A DNA stretch of 32,308 nucleotides from an uncultured bacterium (GTDB taxonomy: Bacteria > Patescibacteriota > Minisyncoccia > Moranbacterales > GWC2-37-73). Under the pieces are notes generated by a model. The model had not been told where the DNA came from and did no database searches. It worked only from the letters and a program-made list of their open reading frames with translations. The stretch spans positions 1 through 32,308 of the forward strand of contig CAISKQ010000045.1 of NCBI GenBank assembly GCA_903885965.1, in the 5' to 3' direction. The position numbers and the translations under genes are program-made. Below are positions 15,083 to 24,303 of this stretch, piece after piece (positions within the stretch are counted from its first letter, which is position 1; each line of letters starts with the position of its first letter).

Positions 15083-15379
15083 ATGAAACAGTATTGTGTT
15101 TATATTACGACAAACAGAGAAAACAAAGTTTTATATATTGGAGTGACGAGTAATTTGTCAAAAAGAATTTATGAACACAAGAATAAACTAGTTGAGGGTT
15201 TTACTGAGAAATATAATGTTGATAAGTTGGTTTATTTCGAACAAACTGAAAATGTGCAAAGCGCTTTGAGGAGAGAAAAACAATTGAAAAATTGGCACAG
15301 AAATTGGAAGATAAATTTAATAAACAGTTTTAATCCACAATGGAAAGAATTGACCGGTACTTTATTGGACAGTGAATAA
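15083..15379 (+). CDS. GIY-YIG family nuclease inserted in the atp cluster
   Basis: 98 aa single-domain GIY-YIG protein of the UPF0213/YhbQ-like type. CVYITT (5-10) is the GIY strand and LYIGVTSNLSKRIYEHK (17-33) carries the YIG strand and catalytic Arg. RREKQLKNW (about 63-71) holds the metal-binding Glu. Members are presumed DNA endonucleases; free-standing small ones are often multicopy. It lies between atpG and atpD in the same direction, sandwiched between two family A elements only 12 bp and 6 bp away, suggesting that gene and repeats moved as one unit. No relation to ATP synthase function is expected. Confidence 0.9.
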   Translation: MKQYCVYITTNRENKVLYIGVTSNLSKRIYEHKNKLVEGFTEKYNVDKLVYFEQTENVQSALRREKQLKNWHRNWKINLINSFNPQWKELTGTLLDSE

Positions 15380-15385
15380 AAATTT

Positions 15386-15472
15386 TGTCATCCTGAACTT
15401 GTTTCAGGATCTCGGTTACGGGCAGCATTGTTAACCAAAGAAAGTAGATTCTGAAACAAGTTCAGAATGACA
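15386..15472. repeat. Family A 87-bp MITE-like element, copy 5
   Basis: TGTCATCCTGAACTTGTTTC to AGTTCAGAATGACA, starting 6 bp after the GIY-YIG stop. Core nearly identical to copy 3. Confidence 0.88.
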
Positions 15473-17106
<1,634 letters not shown>

Positions 17107-17164
17107 TGCAATAAGAATGTGGAAAAAGTTTTGAGTAATAAAAAAATAAAAATAAAATTAATTT

Positions 17165-17593
17165 ATGGAAAGCGCAGGGAAAGAATTTTTGTATAAAGAA
17201 TTGAGTTATAAGATAGTTGGTCTTTGTATGGAAATTCAAAAAGAATATGGAAATTTTCACCGGGAAAGTATTTACCATAATGTGTTAAAAGAAAAGCTCG
17301 AAAAAGAAAATATTATTCACCTGTCAAAGCCTATGGTAAAAGTTTTTTCCAAGGAAACTGGTAATAAGCTAGGTTATTATGTGCCTGATTTTCTTGTTGA
17401 AAATCAAATCATGGTTGAATTAAAAGCTAAGCCGGTGGTTTTCAAATGTGATGAGATTCAACTTTCTGAATATATAAAGACTACGCAATACGAAGTTGGT
17501 TATTTGATTAATTTTGGTGTGATGCCACTTTATTTTAAAAGAATTATTTACACTAACGATAAAAAAAATTTATTATTAAGCGCCAAAAATTAA
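17165..17593 (+). CDS. GxxExxY family protein (PDDEXK-type nuclease fold)
   Basis: 142 aa. Belongs by motif to the GxxExxY proteins (PDDEXK_3-like): the name motif is GNFHRESIY (29-37, here with two extra residues between G and E). Asp75 in YVPDFLVEN and Glu85-x-Lys87 in VELKAKP form the PD-(D/E)xK nuclease core. A conserved-looking QLSEYIKTT follows, then GYLINFG and the KRIIY end. Molecular function in this family is not well established. It sits between atpD and atpC in the same direction, flanked by inverted CACAGA-type repeats that have also provided the last codons of atpD and the leader of atpC. Confidence 0.88.
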   Translation: MESAGKEFLYKELSYKIVGLCMEIQKEYGNFHRESIYHNVLKEKLEKENIIHLSKPMVKVFSKETGNKLGYYVPDFLVENQIMVELKAKPVVFKCDEIQLSEYIKTTQYEVGYLINFGVMPLYFKRIIYTNDKKNLLLSAKN

Positions 17594-17650
17594 CAGTATT
17601 TTTCTGTGTTTCTGTGTCGTTCTGTTAATTTCTGTGTTTATCTGTTTATG
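17591..17650. repeat. Right CACAGA-type flank of the GxxExxY gene
   Basis: TTTTTCTGTGTTTCTGTGTCG, TTCTGTTAATTTCTGTG and TTTATCTGTTTATG: the complement of CACAGAA/ACAGA words, opposite in orientation to the left flank. The atpC ATG is the last three bases. Confidence 0.68.
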
Positions 17651-18082
17651 CAAAAAATAAAGTTCAAGATTGTTACTCCCGAAAAAACTCTTTTTGAGCA
17701 GGAGATTGAGCAAATCACACTGCCGGTTTCGGATGGGCAAGTGACCATTCTGCCTGGTCATCGTAGCTATATTGCATCCCTGAAACCAGGTGAAATCATG
17801 TTTAAAACTGATGACAAAGAAACTGCCATGGCAACTTCAGGCGGCTTTATTGAATTTAACAACAATGAATTGGTGGTGTTGGCTGACACAGCGGAAGCAG
17901 CTGGAGAAATTGATTTGCAAAGAGCGGAGCAGGCAGTCAAAAGAGCGCAAGAGTTGAAGAATGAAAAAGTTTCTCTGAGTGAGCAAGAATATGCTCGCGT
18001 GGCGGCGGCTATCGAAAGAGAGTCAGCCCGCATCCGCGTGGCCAAGAAACATCATAATAAACATAATATTAAAATAGACTAA
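17648..18082 (+). CDS. atpC: F-type ATP synthase subunit epsilon
   Basis: 144 aa. N-terminal beta-sandwich (MQKIKFKIVTPEKTLFEQE..., LPVSDGQVTILPGHRSYIASLKPG) and C-terminal helical hairpin (about 92-135, LQRAEQAVKRAQELKNEKV). It couples rotation and restrains ATP hydrolysis. The track start at 17606 reads through the CTGTGTT repeat; the family start MQKIKFK at 17648 is preferred. It is separated from atpD by the inserted GxxExxY gene but otherwise in canonical order. Basic His/Lys/Asn-rich tail. Confidence 0.93.
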   Translation: MQKIKFKIVTPEKTLFEQEIEQITLPVSDGQVTILPGHRSYIASLKPGEIMFKTDDKETAMATSGGFIEFNNNELVVLADTAEAAGEIDLQRAEQAVKRAQELKNEKVSLSEQEYARVAAAIERESARIRVAKKHHNKHNIKID

Positions 18083-18119
18083 GTTTTATTCTATTTTTCT
18101 TAAAAGTATTATTTAATTT

Positions 18120-18256
18120 AATGATTTGGATTTAGCTTTTAATTTCTAATGACTAAGTCCTAATGACTAATAAATAACTTAAATCAAAATCTTCAAACTT
18201 TGAGTTTGAGATTTGGGATTTTATTGGATATTGGAAATTTGACATTAGGATTTTAT
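18120..18256. repeat. Family C intergenic repeat, copy 2
   Basis: AATTTCTAATGACTAAGTCC on the left and GGATATTGGAAATTTGACATTAGGATTTT on the right form an imperfect inverted repeat, related to 8782-8900. It separates the atp cluster from the Hyf-like genes. The remaining 100 bp before 18359 is A/T-rich with a possible -10 (TATAAA near 18320) but no clear -35. Confidence 0.6.
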
Positions 18257-18358
18257 GGCGACCTCTTGCCAAAAATTAAAATATCAATCAGAATGAAAGC
18301 TATGTGATTTTGGTGCATTATAAATAACTATAAATATCAAGTTTAACTATCATATTTT

Positions 18359-18901
18359 ATGAAATCTCTTCAATTGCTAAAAATCTTGTTTTTTGGACCT
18401 AGGGTTACAGAGGATGCTAAAAAAATGAGAGAATTTGCCGAGGATGCTACTTTTGAAGAGGTTGGCAAGGAAGTTGCAGCTATCGTGAAGAAGCTGTACG
18501 GTGGCAAATCACTGCGTATTCGAGCGGTTGATGGTGGCTCGAGTAATGCTGAGGAAATTGAATTGACAGCCCTAAATAATGCTTATTATGATATTGACCG
18601 TTTTGGTCTTTCTTTTGTGGCATCTCCACGACATGCGGATATGCTTTTTGTGACTGGACCGATTACGCGAAACTTGGAAACTGCTGTGCGCACAACTTAT
18701 GAAGCTGCTCCACGACCTTGCATTGTTGTGGCAGTTGGGGATGGTGCTTGTGACGGCGGAATCTGGAAAGATTCATATGCGATTGTTGGCGGTGTTGAGA
18801 AGGTGATTCCGGTTGATATAAAAATCCCAGGAGATCCTCCGACGCCTACGGAAATTTTACGTGGTATTTTGCACGCCCTTAAACAGCAAGAAATTAAATA
18901 A
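18359..18901 (+). CDS. NuoB/HyfI-like subunit lacking all Fe-S cluster cysteines
   Basis: 180 aa. The second half is unmistakably the small subunit of group 4 hydrogenases/complex I: VASPRHADMLFVTGPIT (87-103), the GD..CDGGIW..SY segment, and PVDIKIPGDPPTPTEIL (151-167). In relatives four Cys bind the [4Fe-4S] (N2) cluster. Here the pattern GSCNGCE reads GSSNAEE (S62, E65), GDC reads GDG (G129) and PGCPP reads PGDPP (D159). C121 and C131 are the only cysteines and are not at ligand positions. The surrounding residues stay conserved, so this is not random decay. First gene of a five-gene set; 5 bp separate it from the next gene. It probably still docks the large subunit to the membrane arm, without electron transfer. 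Confidence 0.87.
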   Translation: MKSLQLLKILFFGPRVTEDAKKMREFAEDATFEEVGKEVAAIVKKLYGGKSLRIRAVDGGSSNAEEIELTALNNAYYDIDRFGLSFVASPRHADMLFVTGPITRNLETAVRTTYEAAPRPCIVVAVGDGACDGGIWKDSYAIVGGVEKVIPVDIKIPGDPPTPTEILRGILHALKQQEIK

Positions 18902-18906
18902 ATCTT

Positions 18907-20910
18907 ATGACAATAAATTTTATAGCTTACGGAGTTTTTGCTTATTTTTTGGGACTAGTTTTTTCAGGTTGTTTTGCGTTAATAGGAGGTCAATGGAAAA
19001 AATCAGTGCAACTTTTTGTGCTTTCAAATGTGATTGGTTTTGCTACTGGTGTCTTTTTCTTGTCTGGCTTTGCATCAAAACAGCTGGTGTTGGCAAATGT
19101 AGATTGGTTCTTTCAATTTTCGCCAACTCTTAATTTGCTTTCGGCAATCTTCTTTACGTTTATTAGTCTTGTTTCTGCTTTGGTTGGCGTGTATAGTTTG
19201 AGGTACCTGGAATTATATAAAGAAACTTATAGTCCTGCGGTGACGCAATTTTTGATAACAGTATTTGTTTTCGGAATGCAGGGCGTCCTTTTTGCGAATA
19301 ATACTTTTTCGTTTTTATTTTTGTGGGAAATAATGTCTATCTCATCATTTTTCTTGGTTTTTGCTGATAGAAAAGAGGAATCTCTGAAGGCGGCTTTCTT
19401 TTATTTTGTAATGACTCACCTTGGCGCGTCGGCAATCTTGGGCGGCTTTTTGATTTTAGGCAATGGGTCGCTGCTATTTAATTTTTCAAATATCGCAACA
19501 GCTTCGCAAAATCTTTCGCCAACTTTGGAGGCGACAGCTTTTCTTTTATTTTTGTTTGGTTTTGGCAGCAAGGCGGGACTGGTTCCATTTCATGTTTGGC
19601 TTCCAGAAGCTCATCCTGAAGCGCCAAGCAATGTTTCCGCTTTGATGTCTGGATTGATGCTTAAGGTCGCCGTGTATGGTTTTATTAAAATAGTATTTGC
19701 TTTTGCTGGACTTCCGAGTTGGGCAGGACTAACTGTCATTGTGCTTGGTTTGTTGTCTGGAGTTGTGGGAGCTTTGCATGCTGTGATTGAGCGAGATATT
19801 AAGCGCGCTTTTGCTTTCAGTAGTATTGAGAATATTGGAATTATTTTCACAATGTTGGGAACATCGCTTTATCTTTTTGAGCAAAGCAATGCTGCAGGCT
19901 CTTTGGCAATTGCCAATATAATCTTGGTCTTTGCAATTTTTCATGCTGGCAGTCACGCGTTTTTCAAAACGGCACTTTTCTTGAGCAGTGGCGTCGTGAT
20001 TAATCGTTTTCATAGTCGAAGTCTTGAGACCATGGGAGGTCTTGCGAAAATTATGCCTGTTTTTTCATTCGCATTTTTGCTAGCCATTATTGGTTCGTTG
20101 CCGCTTCCGCCCTTTGGAACTTTCTATGGGGAATGGGGATTTATTCAGAATGTTGTTACAATTTTGCATAATTCAAATCTAGGAACCAACGTGGCAATTG
20201 TGATGGTGGTAACTCTTTCATTTGCGGGACTCATTAGCGGTTTGGCGATTTTTGCGATGGTGAAGGTTTTTGGGATTTCAATGTTGGGGCTTGCTCGCAA
20301 TAAACACGTTGACAATAGTGGTGAGAAAAAAGATTTCTTGCTTAGCTTGCCGATAATGACGCTTGCCTTGGGAACCTTGCTTTTGGGAGTTTTTGCAAGA
20401 AATATTATTAGTTTCTTAAATTCAAATGCAAGTCTTCTGACGGGTAATTTTACTGATGGCAATTATTTTGCAGGGAGTCGACTTTCTTCGGTGGCAGTGT
20501 TTGTTTTCCCAATAGTTGTTCTTGCTGGTCTGTATTTGCTGTATAGTTATTTTAAAAAGGATGTTTCAGAAAGAGTATATCGAACGTGGGATTGCGGACA
20601 GCCTATTGATGAAACAATGGAATATAGCGCCACGGCTTTTTCGGCGCCGATTCGTTTTTTCTTTTTGCAATTAATCAAGCGCAATAAAAAGTTACAATCT
20701 GCACCAGTTGTCGAAACTAATCCTTGGATTCGCAAGTATGCCTTTTCTTTGTCTTTTGATTCGATTTGGAAGGAGAAATTGTATCAGCCAATTATTTTTA
20801 TTTTGGAATTTATTGCTGAGAGAGTGAAGGTGATTCAGGGTGGTCGCATTCAATATTATTTGCTTTTCGTGCTTGGCACTTTAATTGTTACATTAATCAT
20901 ATTTTTATAA
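18907..20910 (+). CDS. HyfB/NuoL-like proton-translocating membrane subunit
   Basis: 667 aa, about 14-16 membrane helices; antiporter-like subunit of group 4 hydrogenase/Ehr complexes. Channel residues are in place: E141 in FLWEIMSISS (TM5 Glu), K222 in GFGSKAGLVPFHVWLPEAH (TM7 Lys) and K253 in SGLMLKVAVYG. The C-terminal part has YRTWDCGQPIDETMEYSATAFS, typical of HyfB-type proteins, followed by a final anchor helix. Proton (or Na+) transport is the expected role. Its intact charge relay contrasts with the cofactor-free hydrophilic subunits encoded beside it. Confidence 0.93.
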   Translation: MTINFIAYGVFAYFLGLVFSGCFALIGGQWKKSVQLFVLSNVIGFATGVFFLSGFASKQLVLANVDWFFQFSPTLNLLSAIFFTFISLVSALVGVYSLRYLELYKETYSPAVTQFLITVFVFGMQGVLFANNTFSFLFLWEIMSISSFFLVFADRKEESLKAAFFYFVMTHLGASAILGGFLILGNGSLLFNFSNIATASQNLSPTLEATAFLLFLFGFGSKAGLVPFHVWLPEAHPEAPSNVSALMSGLMLKVAVYGFIKIVFAFAGLPSWAGLTVIVLGLLSGVVGALHAVIERDIKRAFAFSSIENIGIIFTMLGTSLYLFEQSNAAGSLAIANIILVFAIFHAGSHAFFKTALFLSSGVVINRFHSRSLETMGGLAKIMPVFSFAFLLAIIGSLPLPPFGTFYGEWGFIQNVVTILHNSNLGTNVAIVMVVTLSFAGLISGLAIFAMVKVFGISMLGLARNKHVDNSGEKKDFLLSLPIMTLALGTLLLGVFARNIISFLNSNASLLTGNFTDGNYFAGSRLSSVAVFVFPIVVLAGLYLLYSYFKKDVSERVYRTWDCGQPIDETMEYSATAFSAPIRFFFLQLIKRNKKLQSAPVVETNPWIRKYAFSLSFDSIWKEKLYQPIIFILEFIAERVKVIQGGRIQYYLLFVLGTLIVTLIIFL

Positions 20911-20959
20911 TTTGCGCATTTCACGTTTTCTTGAGTTAAATGCGTAACTCCTGATTTTT

Positions 20960-22555
20960 ATGAGTCCAATATTAGCAACATTATTACAAGCTATCTTTAT
21001 TCTTGCTATTGCGCCATTAGCAACCGGCATAGTTAAGTTTTGCAAAGCTCGTCTTCAGGGTCGCCACGGAGCTTCACCTTTTTTACCTTATTACACTTTT
21101 GCAACTTTACTAAAAAAGGAGATGGTGATTTCGGATGTTACTTCTTGGGTTTTCCGAGTGGTTCCATTTGTTGTGCTTGCAAGTTCTGTAATTTTAGCGT
21201 TTGTGTTGCCACTTCTTTTTGTGGGAGGAAAACTTGCAAGTCTTAGTGATTTTCTTTTCGTAGCTGGGATTTTAACAATTGGTTCAATTTTTCTTGTTTT
21301 GGGTGGACTTGATACGGGCAGCGCTTTCGGTGGTATGGGTTCTAGTCGGGAAATGACTATTGCTGCTCTTATTGAGCCGACTATTATTATGGTTTTTGCT
21401 GCAATAAGTTTTGTGAGTGGCACATTTGCAATTGATGGAATGGTTAGCCAGTCACTGATCTTTGCTCATCCATATTTGGTTCTTTCAATTTTTGCTTTTT
21501 TCTTGGTTACCTTAGCTGAGAATGCGCGCTATCCAGTTGATAACCCAGCAACACATCTTGAATTAACCATGGTTCATGAAGCGATGATTTTAGAATACTC
21601 TGGTCCATATTTGGCGATGCTTGAATACGCCAGCGCGATTAAACTGACAGTTTTTGCAATCTTGCTGGTAAATCTTATTTTTCCCACGACTATTTTGACG
21701 GTTGTTGGTTTTGGTTTTTTTGCTGCGGTAGTTTCAATTATCTTTGGGGGCCTGAAGGTTGTCGTCATGATGGGACTGCTAGCTCTTTTAGAGTCAACTG
21801 TCGTTAAGATGCGATTTTATCGTATGCAGGAATATATGTCGATTGCTTTTTTCACTGCTCTGGCTGGAATGCTGATTGCGCTTTTTTCTTCTTTTCTTAA
21901 AGTTAATATTGAATACCATACGATTTTTGGAGCACTTGCGGTTTTCTTCGTAGTGCTGCTCTTTGGTCGTGCTCGAAGTTATGCGATGGTGCGGTATTAC
22001 GCCCTTTCCTCGCTTTCAATTGCTGGCATTGCTCTTGGCCTATCTTTTCTACCTGGGGCAGAAAAAGAGCACTTGTGGATTTTTGCAGCAGTAATGGTTT
22101 TAATTAAAGTGATAATGGTTCCATCGGTAATCAGGTATGCACAAAAAAAACATAAGGATTTGATTAGTGCTCCGTCATTTTTGAAACCAGCCTCGAGTTA
22201 TTTTGTGATCGTAGCTATTCTTGGCGTGACATTCTTCATTATGCAGCACACTCCGATTGTGGGTATTGTTGAGTTTGACACCTTACTGTACGTTTCAATT
22301 GCGCTTATTGGAATTGGACTGGCTACGATGATTGTGCATCGAAATATTTTGTCGCAAATCCTGGGATTGTTGACCATGGAAAATGGGGTTACGGTGTTTA
22401 CCTTAGTCACCGTTAAATCATTGCCGCTCGTGATTGAGCTTGGCGTGTTTGTTATTATCATTGTAAGCTCGTTTATTTTGTCGATTTTAGGGGCAAGAAT
22501 TCGAGAATTTTATGGTTCGTCTGATACGGAAGAACTTCGCAGTTTAACTGAATAG
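20960..22555 (+). CDS. HyfC(NuoH-like)-HyfE fusion membrane protein
   Basis: 531 aa, fusing two normally separate subunits. Residues 1-315 are NuoH/HyfC-like: LLQAIFILAIAPLATGI, RLQGRHGASP, GLDTGSAFGGMGSSRE, and NPATHLELTMVHEAMILEYSG with its chain of conserved Glu residues. Residues about 318-531 are HyfE-like (NuoK-related), ending with ILSQILGLLTMENGV and LPLVIELGVFVIIIVSS. One continuous ORF without stop or frameshift across the junction near FLKVNIEYHTIFG. The NuoH-like part joins the hydrophilic arm to the ion-pumping arm. The 49-bp upstream gap holds a CGCATTT/AAATGCG hairpin. Confidence 0.9.
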   Translation: MSPILATLLQAIFILAIAPLATGIVKFCKARLQGRHGASPFLPYYTFATLLKKEMVISDVTSWVFRVVPFVVLASSVILAFVLPLLFVGGKLASLSDFLFVAGILTIGSIFLVLGGLDTGSAFGGMGSSREMTIAALIEPTIIMVFAAISFVSGTFAIDGMVSQSLIFAHPYLVLSIFAFFLVTLAENARYPVDNPATHLELTMVHEAMILEYSGPYLAMLEYASAIKLTVFAILLVNLIFPTTILTVVGFGFFAAVVSIIFGGLKVVVMMGLLALLESTVVKMRFYRMQEYMSIAFFTALAGMLIALFSSFLKVNIEYHTIFGALAVFFVVLLFGRARSYAMVRYYALSSLSIAGIALGLSFLPGAEKEHLWIFAAVMVLIKVIMVPSVIRYAQKKHKDLISAPSFLKPASSYFVIVAILGVTFFIMQHTPIVGIVEFDTLLYVSIALIGIGLATMIVHRNILSQILGLLTMENGVTVFTLVTVKSLPLVIELGVFVIIIVSSFILSILGARIREFYGSSDTEELRSLTE

Positions 22556-22609
22556 GGTGTTCAGAACTTTTTACTTCGCTCGTCTTCTTTTAATTTTAGA
22601 AAAAAATTT

Positions 22610-24085
22610 ATGACTCCAATTATTACAATTATCTTTACTCTTGCAGGTTCAGCTGGCGCAATTTTTTTGAAAAAAGAAAAACATATTTTGCTTAGCACGT
22701 GGATATTTGCGCTGCTGGGCAGTCTTTCGGTTTTTGCAATTTCATTTCCGGTTTTACTTAACGTTGCGGGGAGTTGGCATGATTCAATTTGGCTTCTGGA
22801 TGGCTTTTCAGCCTTGATGGCAACATTAGTGGCCTTTGTGTATTTGATGGCGACACTTGTTAGTGTGCGTTACATCGGGCATGAATATAAGGAAAAAATC
22901 ATTACATTGGCTGATTTAAAATTGTATTTTTCACTACTGCATCTTTTTGCACTTTGCATGGTTATTACTGTCTTGGCTAATAATTCATTGCTTTTATGGA
23001 TGGCTTTTGAGGGCACAACTCTTTCTTCAACATTTTTGGTCGGACTTTATCGCAAGAAAACTTCGGTTGAAGCAGCTTGGAAATATATCATTATTTGTTC
23101 AACAGGAATAAGCTTGGGGCTCTTGGGAATTTTGCTTTTTAGTTATGGAACATCTATTGGCGGACTCAAGGGGGAAGGCATCTTTACTTTGACCTCACTT
23201 TTTCAAAACGCGCATCTGATTTCGCCTGAAATCGTGAAATGGGCTTTTGTATTCTTGTTTATTGGTTTTGGCGCAAAGCTTGGCTTGGTGCCAATGCATA
23301 TTTGGTTGCCAGATGCACACAGTAATGCGCCTTCACCGATTTCCGGTTTGTTTTCTGGAATCCTGCTAAACATTGCGCTTTATGGTATTATTCGTTTTCG
23401 TTTTATCACTGACCTGGCACTTGGCAGCAGCACTTGGACTGGGCGGCTTTTTCTATTTTTTGGTTTCGTTTCAATTTTAGTGCCAGCACTAATGATGCTT
23501 GTGCAGACAAATTATAAGCGCATGTTGGCATATTCAAGTGTTGAACACATGGGTTTGATAAATTTTGCATTGGCACTTTCACCTTTTGGAATTTTAGCTG
23601 CAGTTATTCATATGATTGGGCACACACTAACCAAGTCGATGTTATTTTTTGGCGCAGGAGAAATTTTGATTAACTATAAAACCACGCAAACGCAGCAAGT
23701 GAAAGGATTACTCAAAAAAGCCCCTTACACGGCAGTCCTTTTTATGCTTGGCATTCTGGCAATCGTTGCGCTGCCGCCTTCAATTTTGTTTGTGAGTGAG
23801 TATACGATCTTTACGGCGGCTTTTGTGCTTCATCCGGTTTTGGCTCTTTGTGTTTTTCTGGCTTTGAGTGTCATTGCTTATGCAATGCTTCGCTCAACTG
23901 TTGATATGTTTTTTGCTCCAGCTGAAAATGAATCAGAGCTTAAAAAAGAAAAATGGAACGTCACGCACTGGGTGATGACTTTGCAGTTGGTTTTGATTGT
24001 GGGTCTGACTTTCTTTTTTTCTTCGAGCAACGGCTTTGCTTTTATTGATTCAATTGCTAAAAATACGATTTATATAAGTAGGTAA
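22610..24085 (+). CDS. HyfF/NuoN-like proton-translocating membrane subunit
   Basis: 491 aa, about 14 helices, second antiporter-like subunit of the complex. Conserved E134 (LLLWMAFEGTTLSS) and K223 (GFGAKLGLVPMHIWLPDAHSNAPSPISG) are present, and KRMLAYSSVEHMGLI near 300-314 is the usual proton-channel motif. HyfF type rather than HyfD, since the helix after the Lys reads SGILLNIALYG. It ends at 24085, 218 bp before the large subunit, the gap being a long inverted repeat. Confidence 0.93.
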   Translation: MTPIITIIFTLAGSAGAIFLKKEKHILLSTWIFALLGSLSVFAISFPVLLNVAGSWHDSIWLLDGFSALMATLVAFVYLMATLVSVRYIGHEYKEKIITLADLKLYFSLLHLFALCMVITVLANNSLLLWMAFEGTTLSSTFLVGLYRKKTSVEAAWKYIIICSTGISLGLLGILLFSYGTSIGGLKGEGIFTLTSLFQNAHLISPEIVKWAFVFLFIGFGAKLGLVPMHIWLPDAHSNAPSPISGLFSGILLNIALYGIIRFRFITDLALGSSTWTGRLFLFFGFVSILVPALMMLVQTNYKRMLAYSSVEHMGLINFALALSPFGILAAVIHMIGHTLTKSMLFFGAGEILINYKTTQTQQVKGLLKKAPYTAVLFMLGILAIVALPPSILFVSEYTIFTAAFVLHPVLALCVFLALSVIAYAMLRSTVDMFFAPAENESELKKEKWNVTHWVMTLQLVLIVGLTFFFSSSNGFAFIDSIAKNTIYISR

Positions 24086-24105
24086 ATATTGGTCATATAT
24101 AAATT

Positions 24106-24273
24106 AGGGTTTTCAGAAACTAAGTCAGCAATTTTTACTTCGCTTGTTTACTTTTTAGGACACACTCTTGGTTAGGAACTATAACCAATCGCTCAGAATT
24201 CGCTGTCGCTCATAATGGTCTAAAAAGCAAACAAGCTCGTAAAAATTTAGAAGTAGTCTTTAGTTGAAACCAT
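24106..24273. repeat. Long imperfect inverted repeat before the large-subunit gene
   Basis: Left arm TTTCAGAAACTAAG...AATTTTTACTTCGCTTGTTTAC, right arm GCAAACAAGCTCGTAAAAATTT...GTCTTTAGTTGAAA, about 50 bp each. The spacer holds TTGGTTA/TAACCAA. A single-armed relative lies at 22556-22605 (CTTTTTACTTCGCTCG). Could be a mobile element relic. Confidence 0.65.
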
Positions 24274-24303
24274 AAATTACATATGAACTATAAAAATATA
24301 ATT

